A stretch of DNA of 6,292 nucleotides from Thermoplasmatales archaeon (GTDB lineage: Archaea; Thermoplasmatota; JASEFT01; JAUWIS01). Shown piece after piece: positions 1 to 5,068 of this stretch (position 1 is its first letter; every line of letters starts with the position of its first letter). A program made the position numbers and the translations under genes. The stretch covers positions 1 to 6,292 of the forward strand of contig JASEEW010000109.1 of the NCBI GenBank assembly GCA_030019485.1, read 5' to 3'. Under the pieces are notes generated by a model. That model was not told the DNA's origin. It saw only the letters and a program-made list of their open reading frames with translations, and made no database searches.

Positions 1-30
1 TATAAATGTTTCTATGACGCTTTTTTTATT

Positions 31-1056
31 TCAAAAATATGGGTAATACATTCCCACGACGGGGGATATGATTATCTCGTAAAGTCGGGTCTGAGGATTT
101 ATTTCCAGATGCGAGATAATCACACCGCTGTGCCTGTGTATCAGGAATACCTCGCCAACCTTTGATTCCTCCCATTTCAGGGAAGGACAAACATACTCAA
201 CAAAGACAGTAGCGCCTTTGTTCATTTTCTCAAGCAGAACACCGCCGATAAACAGCATACCAAGATAAAAAAACGGCTGGTTGGAAATAAAATAGTTTCT
301 TGCAAGGCTTGTGAAGGGTACTATTAACATCAAAAAGAGGCTGATTATCAGGGAAAACGTGGTTAGATATATCAGGGTTTTCCTGAGAAATAAATGTATT
401 CTAATATCAAACAACTGATATCTAACTGTTACATAGGCAAAAAAGCAAGCCATGATGAGTGTGAGGAAGCTGTCTAATGTAATCCCTGGTAATCCTACAG
501 CACCTTCCAACAGTATGTACCCAATAATTGCAACAAGACCAACAGACATGTGCAACGCCTGTTCTTTTTCTTTTTTCTCCATTTCTAATCTTCTGTTCAT
601 CAGATTTAAAACAGCACCTATAATGTAACCAAAGAAGAAAAGTATCGGAACATAATAGTATTCACCCCAAACATACTCGAATTTCTCCAAACCATTTCCG
701 TATTCAACAGAAAAAAATATGTTTGTGAAAATGGTGAGAATAATTAAAACAACTGGTAAAGAATAAAACATCCCCGTTTTTTTCCCACTTTTTGTTGGGT
801 AAACAAAGGTAAAACGAAGTAGAAAAGCAGGAATAAGAATAAAGCCGACATTACTGAGCTTAGCCCAAGACAGGGAAGAGGAAACATCAGGGGCGGACTG
901 CATCATGAACTCGCCGATGTTCCAGAGTGCAAGTGCAAGCATAAGAAAAAAGAATATTATGCCGGCCTCATCCTTTCCCCTTTTGTAAAAAACATAAATA
1001 CCAAGGGCTAAACTTACAAATGTGCCAATAAAGGATGGGAACATGTACCAGAGCAT
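31..1056 (-). CDS. 7TM sensor-type membrane protein, C-terminus apparently truncated
   Basis: A 341-residue integral membrane protein. Residues 1-220 resemble the N-terminal 7TM region of histidine kinases (HisKA_7TM type): hydrophobic segments lie at roughly 5-25, 31-53, 64-87, 95-115, 133-156 and 167-220, with the family-like features WNIGEFM, FVYP and VRYQLFDIR. Two more hydrophobic segments follow (about 223-250 and 260-278). No kinase, HAMP or PAS domain is present, so it is probably not a kinase by itself. From about residue 301 the sequence EVFLIHRHSGVIISH matches, from memory, the start of a soluble domain common in euryarchaeal sensor-like proteins (VFLIHRDGRLISH), which normally continues well over 100 residues. 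Here the frame stops 24 residues later, so the protein is probably shortened. No adjacent response-regulator gene is visible. The start has a candidate TATA box 23-28 bases upstream and no Shine-Dalgarno site, suggesting a leaderless mRNA. The 7TM call is fairly sure; the function is unknown. Confidence 0.75.
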   Translation of the reverse strand: MLWYMFPSFIGTFVSLALGIYVFYKRGKDEAGIIFFFLMLALALWNIGEFMMQSAPDVSSSLSWAKLSNVGFILIPAFLLRFTFVYPTKSGKKTGMFYSLPVVLIILTIFTNIFFSVEYGNGLEKFEYVWGEYYYVPILFFFGYIIGAVLNLMNRRLEMEKKEKEQALHMSVGLVAIIGYILLEGAVGLPGITLDSFLTLIMACFFAYVTVRYQLFDIRIHLFLRKTLIYLTTFSLIISLFLMLIVPFTSLARNYFISNQPFFYLGMLFIGGVLLEKMNKGATVFVEYVCPSLKWEESKVGEVFLIHRHSGVIISHLEINPQTRLYEIIISPVVGMYYPYF

Positions 1057-1078
1057 AAGATTATATGGGATTTCATGG

Positions 1079-1085
1079 ATAAAAT
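1079..1085 (-). promoter_or_regulatory. candidate TATA box for the 7TM protein gene
   Basis: On the minus strand ATTTTAT ends 22 bases before the ATG at 1056, the spacing expected if transcription begins at or next to the start codon. No Shine-Dalgarno-like purine run lies between the two. A second A/T-rich stretch (ATATAAT) lies only about 6 bases before the ATG, too close for a TATA box. Assigned by position and composition only. Confidence 0.35.
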
Positions 1086-1116
1086 GTTTGTTGGATGTCT
1101 GCTTCTTTTCAGTTAA

Positions 1117-1124
1117 CTATTTAT
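1117..1124 (+). promoter_or_regulatory. candidate TATA box for the truncated secreted-protein gene
   Basis: CTATTTAT lies 17-24 bases before the ATG at 1141 and 26-33 bases before the in-frame ATG at 1150. The second spacing fits a leaderless or nearly leaderless start at 1150. With the minus-strand candidate at 1079-1085 it would make 1057-1140 a compact divergent promoter region. Assigned by position and composition only. Confidence 0.3.
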
Positions 1125-1140
1125 GCAATAAAATCAATGG

Positions 1141-1395
1141 ATGGGTGATATGAAAAAATTATCGGTGTTTATCATCATGATAGTATTTTTCAGCATACTG
1201 TTAGCAGCACCCCAAATACCTGCTGCCGCGGATAGTGAGCCGCCAGAATGGGGTGACTGGAAAATAAATGAGAATACAACAATGACAGGGGAAACCATAG
1301 TGGTGCACGGTGATGTTATTGTGGAGAATGGGAGTGCGCTGACCTTAAATAACTGTGTGTTCAGTATCTCCGATACTATAATTAATAAATCGTAG
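1141..1395 (+). pseudogene. secreted beta-helix-like protein, 3'-truncated by the insertion sequence
   Basis: The open frame encodes 84 residues. It begins with a clear signal peptide: MKK, a hydrophobic core (LSVFIIMIVFFSILLAA) and a likely cleavage site near PAAAD at about residue 31. The mature part (GETIVVHGDVIVENGSALTL, then NNCVF) has the short-strand, Asn-rich pattern of the first turn of a right-handed parallel beta-helix, as found in large archaeal surface proteins. Such proteins are normally hundreds of residues long, so this is only the beginning. If the insertion sequence starts at 1362, native coding ends at Val-Phe of NNCVF and the last 11 residues (SISDTIINKS region) are read from the element. 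The start may be the ATG at 1141 or, more likely from TATA spacing, the one at 1150, which gives a cleaner MKK signal peptide. The remainder of the gene is not found on the far side of the element. Confidence 0.6.
1362..1373 (+). repeat. left terminal inverted repeat of the insertion sequence
   Basis: CAGTATCTCCGA is exactly complementary to 2758-2769. Within it, AGTATC-TCC-GATACT (1363-1377) is itself a perfect 6-bp hairpin with a 3-base loop, which the right end keeps only partly (AGTATC-TCC-GACAGT). The pair was found by eye; its position outside the transposase on both sides supports it as the element's ends. Confidence 0.5.
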
Positions 1396-1485
1396 TTATC
1401 AGCATCTATTTTACAGCACAAAAAAATAGCATGCTTTTTTATCATCATTCTACGTACAGTTTTTAGTCAGAAAAAACGCTATTTT

Positions 1486-1505
1486 TGGGTTAGAACGATA
1501 ACCCA
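1486..1505 (-). terminator. hairpin downstream of the transposase, possible terminator
   Basis: TGGGTTA at 1486-1492 and TAACCCA at 1499-1505 form a perfect 7-bp stem around a GAACGA loop, 23 bases past the transposase stop in the direction of its transcription. A T6 run follows about 10 bases further on the minus strand (1471-1476). It could end the transposase transcript or shield the element's coding end. Archaeal termination mostly relies on T-runs, so the hairpin's role is inferred. Confidence 0.35.
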
Positions 1506-1528
1506 TCCTATTAACAGAAAAATAAATT

Positions 1529-2696
1529 TTAACTTAACATGTCGTTCCAGATTTTTTCTTCATAGGTTAGAATGTAACTAATATTTGCTTTTGAGTAAAG
1601 CAATCCATATACTGAACATTTCCATTTCTGAGCAGTTACATCTTTTTGCGTAATAACTTTGACCAGTTGCCATAGATTGTATAGCATCACTGTAAGCAGG
1701 AAGAAAAATAGTCTTACCTTGAATATTTTTGTTTTAGTTTTAATCAGAAAATTACCTTTGCCATCACGATAGAAATTCTCAATGTTCCATCTTCTGCCAT
1801 ATATCTCTGAGATTTCTTCTCTATTTTTTGTGTTTATATCTACAATATTTGTACACCAAGAAAAATATTTTTCACTAAGTTTTGATAAATATTTTTTCTT
1901 TTTGTTTAGAGTGAAGAATAGTTTTGTGGTGACACCATTGCCAAAAGTATAATTGATTATTTTATCACAGTTGAAATTTCGCTTATCCCAATATAAATTT
2001 TTGATGATGGCATATATCTTATCATTCTTAGTAATTGGTGCCAGGTATTTTAAGTTGTATTTTTCGATTACTGGTATAATCTTTGAGTTTGCAAATCCTC
2101 TATCCATGAGAACTAAACTAATTCTGACTTTTTGCGATGCTACTTTTAATAATTCATCGATAAGTCTGGCTTTGTTTGAAAAAGCAGTTACAGGTAATGC
2201 ATGAAGACAGACTTTGAATCCCTTTATGAATATGTTGAGGGTTATGTATTGATAGCAGTATGAGGTTCCTTTTTGTTTCTTAGTGCCTACTACACCCGTA
2301 TCATTTTTATTTCCCCAATACGGTATTTCTGTAATGTCTACCATAGCTATTACTCTTCTTGTAAGGAGTCTCATATTTTTCCTGAGTTTGGAAAAAAAGT
2401 TCATCCTGAGTTTTCATGAACTCAGTGATTATCTCTTCTTTTGTCTTCTGTTTTATACGAGCATTAATTGTATCTGCATCTGGAATCCATTGTTTTGCTC
2501 TGATCGTGAATTCTTCCAAACCGCTCTCAAAATACAATTTTCTCATTGCACAGAAAATTATGCTTTTTAAAATAATATGTGTTCTCAGCTGAGTATTTTT
2601 ACCAAACCAGAAACTAATGTTCTTGCTGAGTAGCCCAAGCGAAATTTTATTTACTCTCTTATCTATTTTCTTTTTGTCCCTACAAGGTGTACTCAT
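1529..2696 (-). pseudogene. ISH3-like DDE transposase, split by a one-base frameshift
   Basis: Two overlapping minus-strand frames form one transposase. The first runs from the ATG at 2696 and carries the N-terminal DNA-binding part (MSTPCRDKKKIDKRV onward). The second reaches the stop at 1529 and carries the catalytic core. Numbered from its own first Met at 2404, the core has Asp23 in MVDITEIPYWG, Asp101 in VLMDRGFAN, and a perfect IS4-type Y-x2-R-x3-E-x6-K signature (Tyr202, Arg205, Glu209, Lys216) in YGRRWNIENFYRDGK, so the DDE triad is intact. Removing one T from the T7 run at 2392-2398 joins the frames as DELFSKLRKNMRLL and gives about 388 residues, the usual size for ISH3 proteins. The frameshift may be an inactivating mutation, a sequencing error in a homopolymer, or a slippage site. 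The start at 2696 is chosen because GAGGTGG lies 5 bases upstream; a GTG at 2729 is the alternative. Confidence 0.85.
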
Positions 2697-2701
2697 CCCA
2701 T

Positions 2702-2708
2702 CCACCTC
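2702..2708 (-). promoter_or_regulatory. Shine-Dalgarno site of the transposase
   Basis: On the minus strand GAGGTGG ends 5 bases before the ATG at 2696. This good match to the anti-Shine-Dalgarno sequence fixes the transposase start at 2696 rather than the upstream GTG at 2729. Confidence 0.5.
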
Positions 2709-2719
2709 TATTGTATGAG

Positions 2720-2944
2720 ATGGATGCACCTCTAGGGACTAAAAATTTACTCTACTGTCGGAGATACTGGGAGATAGAAAGAGGTATCTACGTAGTTGCA
2801 AAAGCACTTGAACTCGGAGTTATAAAGCCAAAGAACGATAAAGAATTAGGGCAGATATTAGATGAGGTTAAAGGAATATATCCTCAGAAGGCTATAGAAG
2901 CTATTAGAAAAAGGTTTAGGGGGAAGAAATATGGGGATTGCTGA
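2720..2944 (+). pseudogene. hypothetical protein, probably 5'-truncated at the insertion sequence
   Basis: The reading frame is open from inside the insertion sequence (ATG at 2687 or 2720) to the TGA at 2942. If the element ends at 2769, native sequence begins at about WEIERGIYVVAKALELGV and the first 17 residues counted from the ATG at 2720 come from the element. No in-frame ATG, GTG or TTG exists in the native part, and no Shine-Dalgarno site precedes 2687 or 2720, which supports 5' truncation. The remaining 58 or so residues are charged and look helical, ending in AIEAIRKRFRGKKYGDC; no family is recognised with confidence. It overlaps the next gene by 14 bases, so the two were probably co-transcribed. 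If the element's true end were nearer 2710, this could be an intact 74-residue protein. Confidence 0.45.
2758..2769 (-). repeat. right terminal inverted repeat of the insertion sequence
   Basis: TCGGAGATACTG, the exact complement of 1362-1373. Read inward from this end, the bases after the perfect 12 continue to match the left end at roughly half of positions, as in imperfect terminal repeats. It lies about 60 bases upstream of the transposase start, leaving room for the element's own promoter. Confidence 0.5.
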
Positions 2945-3179
2945 AGAAATACATGAGGAGTATATAAAAAATTTTGATGAATGGGAAAAGGCTGCTAGGA
3001 AAGAGCGGGAAAGAAGTGTGGACTGGAAAAAAGTAACGAGAAGATGCGCACCTGAGCAGATAAAGGGTATAAGGCTATTTGTGAAGTATAGGCTGTATGA
3101 GGCTGCAGCGAGCATAGCTAAGATGGATCTTTACGACTTTATTATCCTGCTAAAAGATTTAGGGATTTCAAGGGGATGA
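2931..3179 (+). CDS. small hypothetical protein with UPF0175/antitoxin-like C-terminus
   Basis: An 82-residue, highly charged, apparently all-helical soluble protein with no signal peptide. Residues about 28-45 are rich in Lys and Arg (AARKERERSVDWKKVTRR). The last 30 residues (YRLYEAAASIAKMDLYDFII, then LLKDLGI) follow the pattern of the C-terminal helix-turn-helix of UPF0175-type proteins (LY..., A...AGM...EF...L...GI), which are often antitoxins of small toxin-antitoxin pairs. AGGGGG lies 7 bases before the ATG and supports this start. It overlaps the truncated upstream frame by 14 bases, and another ATG overlaps its stop as ATGA at 3176. No partner PIN/DUF3368-type toxin is recognisable on either side. 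The gene looks real; the antitoxin assignment is a resemblance only. Confidence 0.55.
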   Translation: MGIAEEIHEEYIKNFDEWEKAARKERERSVDWKKVTRRCAPEQIKGIRLFVKYRLYEAAASIAKMDLYDFIILLKDLGISRG

Positions 3180-3255
3180 GTAACCACACAAAAAGAGGGG
3201 GGGAAACAAGGAGAAGGTTGAGGAAGTGAAAAGGGAGATGGAGAATCTTCAGTGA
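3176..3255 (+). pseudogene. tiny ATGA-coupled reading frame broken at a G7 run
   Basis: An ATG at 3176 overlaps the previous stop as ATGA and reads MSNHTKRGG before the G7 run at 3197-3203, then continues only to a TGA at 3227. In the neighbouring frame, the bases after the run read NKEKVEEVKREMENLQ to a TGA at 3253. One more G in the run would fuse them into a 26-residue Lys/Glu-rich peptide. This may be the remains of a third gene of the cluster or chance low-complexity sequence; no family is recognised. Confidence 0.2.
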
Positions 3256-3269
3256 AAAAAGAAGGATAA

Positions 3270-3278
3270 ATCTTTAAT
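3270..3278 (+). promoter_or_regulatory. candidate TATA box for the carbonic anhydrase-like gene
   Basis: ATCTTTAAT lies 22-30 bases before the ATG at 3300, with A-rich sequence just upstream. No Shine-Dalgarno site precedes the ATG (TTACTGTTT lies directly before it), so a leaderless transcript starting at or near 3300 is likely. Confidence 0.35.
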
Positions 3279-3299
3279 CTAAAATACATATTACTGTTT

Positions 3300-3815
3300 A
3301 TGAAAATCCATTCCTCCTGCTTCATAGCAGAAAATGCAACAGTAATTGGTGATGTAACAATAGGGGAAAACTGCAGTGTATGGTACAATGCAGTTGTCAG
3401 GGGAGACAGGAATTCAATAGTTATTGGCAAAGGAACAAACATTCAGGATAATGCTGTGGTCCATGTGACTAAGCATAATGTGACAGTAATTGGTGAGAAT
3501 GTTTCCATAGGACATGCTGCAGTCGTACACGGGGCGAAAATAGGAGGCAACTGCCTCATAGGCATGAGTGCAACTGTTTTGGATGGTGCTGAGATTGGCG
3601 CGGGTTCATTGATTGGTGCCTGTGCGCTTGTTACTAAGAATATGAAAATACCGGAAAACAGTCTTGTTCTTGGTGTCCCAGGAAAGGTTGTGAAAACAGA
3701 CAAAAAACTTGTAGATATAATAACAAGGAATGCTGAGGTTTACAGGAAACTTGCAGAAGAGCATAAAAGAAAAAAGTATGACACATATGATGTTAATCTT
3801 CAAGACAAAGATTAA
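3300..3815 (+). CDS. gamma-class carbonic anhydrase-like protein (left-handed beta-helix)
   Basis: A 171-residue cytoplasmic protein of the gamma-carbonic anhydrase/YrdA/CamH group, which forms trimers holding a metal between subunits and may hydrate CO2. Residues about 10-135 are hexapeptide repeats of the left-handed beta-helix (IGDVTIGENC, IGENVSIGHA and similar). All core residues of the Methanosarcina Cam site are present with matching spacing: Arg34 and Asp36 (VVRGDRN), Gln49 (IQDNAVVH), and the metal-binding His55, His72 and His77 (GHAAVVHG), corresponding to Cam Arg59, Asp61, Gln75, His81, His117 and His122. There is no signal peptide or long acidic loop, as in the shorter CamH-type members, many of which show weak or no measured activity. 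The C-terminal helix (about 140-171) is typical. It ends 26 bases before the propeller gene, which seems to have its own promoter. Family assignment is sure; enzymatic activity is inferred. Confidence 0.92.
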   Translation: MKIHSSCFIAENATVIGDVTIGENCSVWYNAVVRGDRNSIVIGKGTNIQDNAVVHVTKHNVTVIGENVSIGHAAVVHGAKIGGNCLIGMSATVLDGAEIGAGSLIGACALVTKNMKIPENSLVLGVPGKVVKTDKKLVDIITRNAEVYRKLAEEHKRKKYDTYDVNLQDKD

Positions 3816-3819
3816 ATAT
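3811..3819 (+). promoter_or_regulatory. candidate TATA box for the propeller-flpA operon
   Basis: ATTAAATAT overlaps the TAA stop of the carbonic anhydrase-like gene (3813-3815) and ends 22 bases before the ATG at 3842. This spacing fits a leaderless start at 3842 and argues against the upstream in-frame ATG at 3830, which would lie only about 10 bases from the box. The sequence before the start (CTGTTTACC) resembles that before the carbonic anhydrase-like gene (CTGTTT). Confidence 0.4.
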
Positions 3820-3841
3820 CAACAAAATTATGCTGTTTACC

Positions 3842-5068
3842 ATGAACCCGATGTGGAAATACAAGACAAATGGTACTATAAGGGATGTATGCATATCCGG
3901 GAACTCGGAATATATAGGCGCAGCCTCCTATGATAAAAGTATTTATTTCTTTGACAGAACAGGCAGACTCCTCTGGAAATATGAAACAGGAAATGAAGCA
4001 AGGGATGTGTCAATATCATCAGACGGCAGTTACATGGTGGCCTGCTCAGACGATAAAAACATTTATATTTTTGACAAAACAGGAAAGGTTCTTCTGAGGT
4101 ATGAGGCGAAAAATATTGTGAGGGATGTCAGCATGTCATCAGATGGAGGATGCGCGGTAGCAGGCTCTGATGACAAAAACATCTATTTTTTTGACAGGAA
4201 AGGCAAAATGTGGAACTATGAAACAAAAGGATGGGTTGGCAGGGTTGCTGTTTCATCAAACGGGGAATACGCTGTTGCAGGCTCTGTGGACCATAACGTC
4301 TATTTTTTTGACAGAAGCGGCAGGCTGTTATGGACATATAAAACAGGCAGCTGGCTTGAGACTGTTGCAATGTCAACAAACGGCAGCTATGTAGCAGCAG
4401 GCTCTGATGACAAAAACATCTATTTTTTTGACAAAAATGGGCATCTTCTATGGAAATATGAGACTATAAACCCCCCTGCATGCATTAGATTGTCTTCCGA
4501 TGCAAACTACATATCGGCAAGTACTGAGGGGAAAATTTATTTCTTTGACAGAACCGGAAGGCCGCTGTGGCAGGATATAACAGGTTTTGAGGCCCCAGAA
4601 ACCAAAATCTCAGGTAATGGTGAGACATTGGTCGCAGGCAGCAGAAACAATCAACTCACTGTTTTCGACAGGGTTGGAAGAAAAATATGGAAGTATGATG
4701 CTGGCTCATGGGTTGAAACAGTGGATGTCACAATGAATGGGAGATACTGTGTTGGCGGCACGCAGGATGGAGAAATTATTATGTTTGATAATTCTGCTTT
4801 CTTTGAAGAGAGTGTAAATGAGCTTAAAAGAAAAACAGATTACCTTAAAAACACTGGTAAAAATGTTGATGAATTTGAAAATCTGTTGAATTTATCCCTG
4901 AATGCCGCAAAAAATAGGGAATACACAAATGCTATGAACTATTTGGTAGGATGCAAAAACCTGATTGAGAAAATTGGTACTGTTCCAATAGAAAAATGTT
5001 CATCCTGCCTAAAAAAAATAGAATCTGAATGGAACATCTGCCCGTACTGTGGGAAAAGATTGAAATGA
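3842..5068 (+). CDS. eight-repeat beta-propeller protein with C-terminal zinc ribbon
   Basis: A 408-residue protein without signal peptide or membrane segment, so cytoplasmic. Residues about 6-320 are eight repeats of about 40 residues with the consensus (K/R)YET...V.(I/V)SS.G.Y..AGS.DKNIYFFD..GRLLW, typical of PQQ-like/WD40-like beta-propellers and implying eight blades. The blade boundaries are near 45, 85, 124, 164, 204, 243 and 283. Residues about 321-380 are helical, possibly coiled coil (SVNELKRKTDYLKNTG). The end is a zinc ribbon with Cys386, Cys389, Cys400 and Cys403 (CSSC and CPYC). Propellers usually act as protein-docking platforms; the ribbon suggests protein or nucleic-acid contact. 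The partner is unknown. The stop overlaps the flpA start as ATGA, so the two are translationally coupled. The start at 3842 is preferred from the TATA spacing; 3830 would add four residues. Confidence 0.88.
   Translation: MNPMWKYKTNGTIRDVCISGNSEYIGAASYDKSIYFFDRTGRLLWKYETGNEARDVSISSDGSYMVACSDDKNIYIFDKTGKVLLRYEAKNIVRDVSMSSDGGCAVAGSDDKNIYFFDRKGKMWNYETKGWVGRVAVSSNGEYAVAGSVDHNVYFFDRSGRLLWTYKTGSWLETVAMSTNGSYVAAGSDDKNIYFFDKNGHLLWKYETINPPACIRLSSDANYISASTEGKIYFFDRTGRPLWQDITGFEAPETKISGNGETLVAGSRNNQLTVFDRVGRKIWKYDAGSWVETVDVTMNGRYCVGGTQDGEIIMFDNSAFFEESVNELKRKTDYLKNTGKNVDEFENLLNLSLNAAKNREYTNAMNYLVGCKNLIEKIGTVPIEKCSSCLKKIESEWNICPYCGKRLK
3857..4801 (+). repeat. tandem blade repeats of the propeller gene, about 120 bp period
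   Basis: Eight in-frame copies of a roughly 120-bp unit encode the propeller blades. They are diverged overall, but blades 3 and 5 share an exactly identical 38-bp stretch (4159-4196 and 4396-4433) covering the AGSDDKNIYFFD segment, and the other blades are close variants there. The offset is 237 bp, one codon short of two units because blade 3 lacks one Leu of the LLW motif. This points to recent blade duplication or gene conversion. Confidence 0.8.

Larger units (their letters stand above)
1362..2769 (-). mobile_element. ISH3-like insertion sequence (IS4 superfamily), about 1.4 kb
   Basis: The element holds one transposase reading frame (minus strand, split by a frameshift) bounded by a perfect 12-bp inverted repeat, CAGTATCTCCGA at 1362-1373 and its complement at 2758-2769, with weaker matching for about 12 bases further in. 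The implied length of 1408 bp is in the range known for ISH3-family elements. No matching 4-5 bp target duplication flanks these ends (GTGTT on the left, GGAGA on the right), and the two flanking genes do not appear to belong together, so a deletion or recombination probably followed insertion. The interior is certain to be an insertion sequence from the transposase; the exact ends are inferred and could be off by tens of bases. Confidence 0.65.

Noticed and set aside
1134..1448. Antisense open frame of 104 residues over the signal-peptide gene
   Set aside because: It lies opposite the signal-peptide gene, matches no family I recognise and has no promoter or Shine-Dalgarno support.
1953..2570. 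Two plus-strand open frames (1953-2204 and 2283-2570) inside the insertion sequence
   Set aside because: They are antisense shadows of the transposase, whose catalytic motifs read clearly on the minus strand.
1502..2726. A tighter element boundary based on weak similarity between CCCATCCTATT on the left and TCCATCTCAT on the right
   Set aside because: Only partial matching, no target duplication, and little room left for an element promoter; kept only as a remote alternative because it would make the 2720-2944 frame intact.
1458..2747. Alternative ends for the insertion sequence using the 9-bp inverted repeat TTTTTAGTC (1460-1468 and 2737-2745)
   Set aside because: It is shorter, A/T-rich and near chance expectation for two flanks of about 100 bases; the perfect 12-bp repeat at 1362/2758 is stronger and gives a family-typical length.
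4128..4394. Open frames on both strands inside the propeller gene
   Set aside because: They arise from the repeated codon pattern of the blades and have no independent support.
3857..4801. Regular repeats that could suggest a CRISPR array or tandem-repeat locus
   Set aside because: The period is about 120 bp, copies are in frame and encode propeller blades, and there are no short identical repeats with unique spacers.
5029..5064. Extended flpA start at the in-frame ATG at 5029
   Set aside because: The extra 12 residues overlap zinc-ribbon coding sequence and do not fit the family N-terminus; the ATG at 5065 gives normal length and ATGA coupling.
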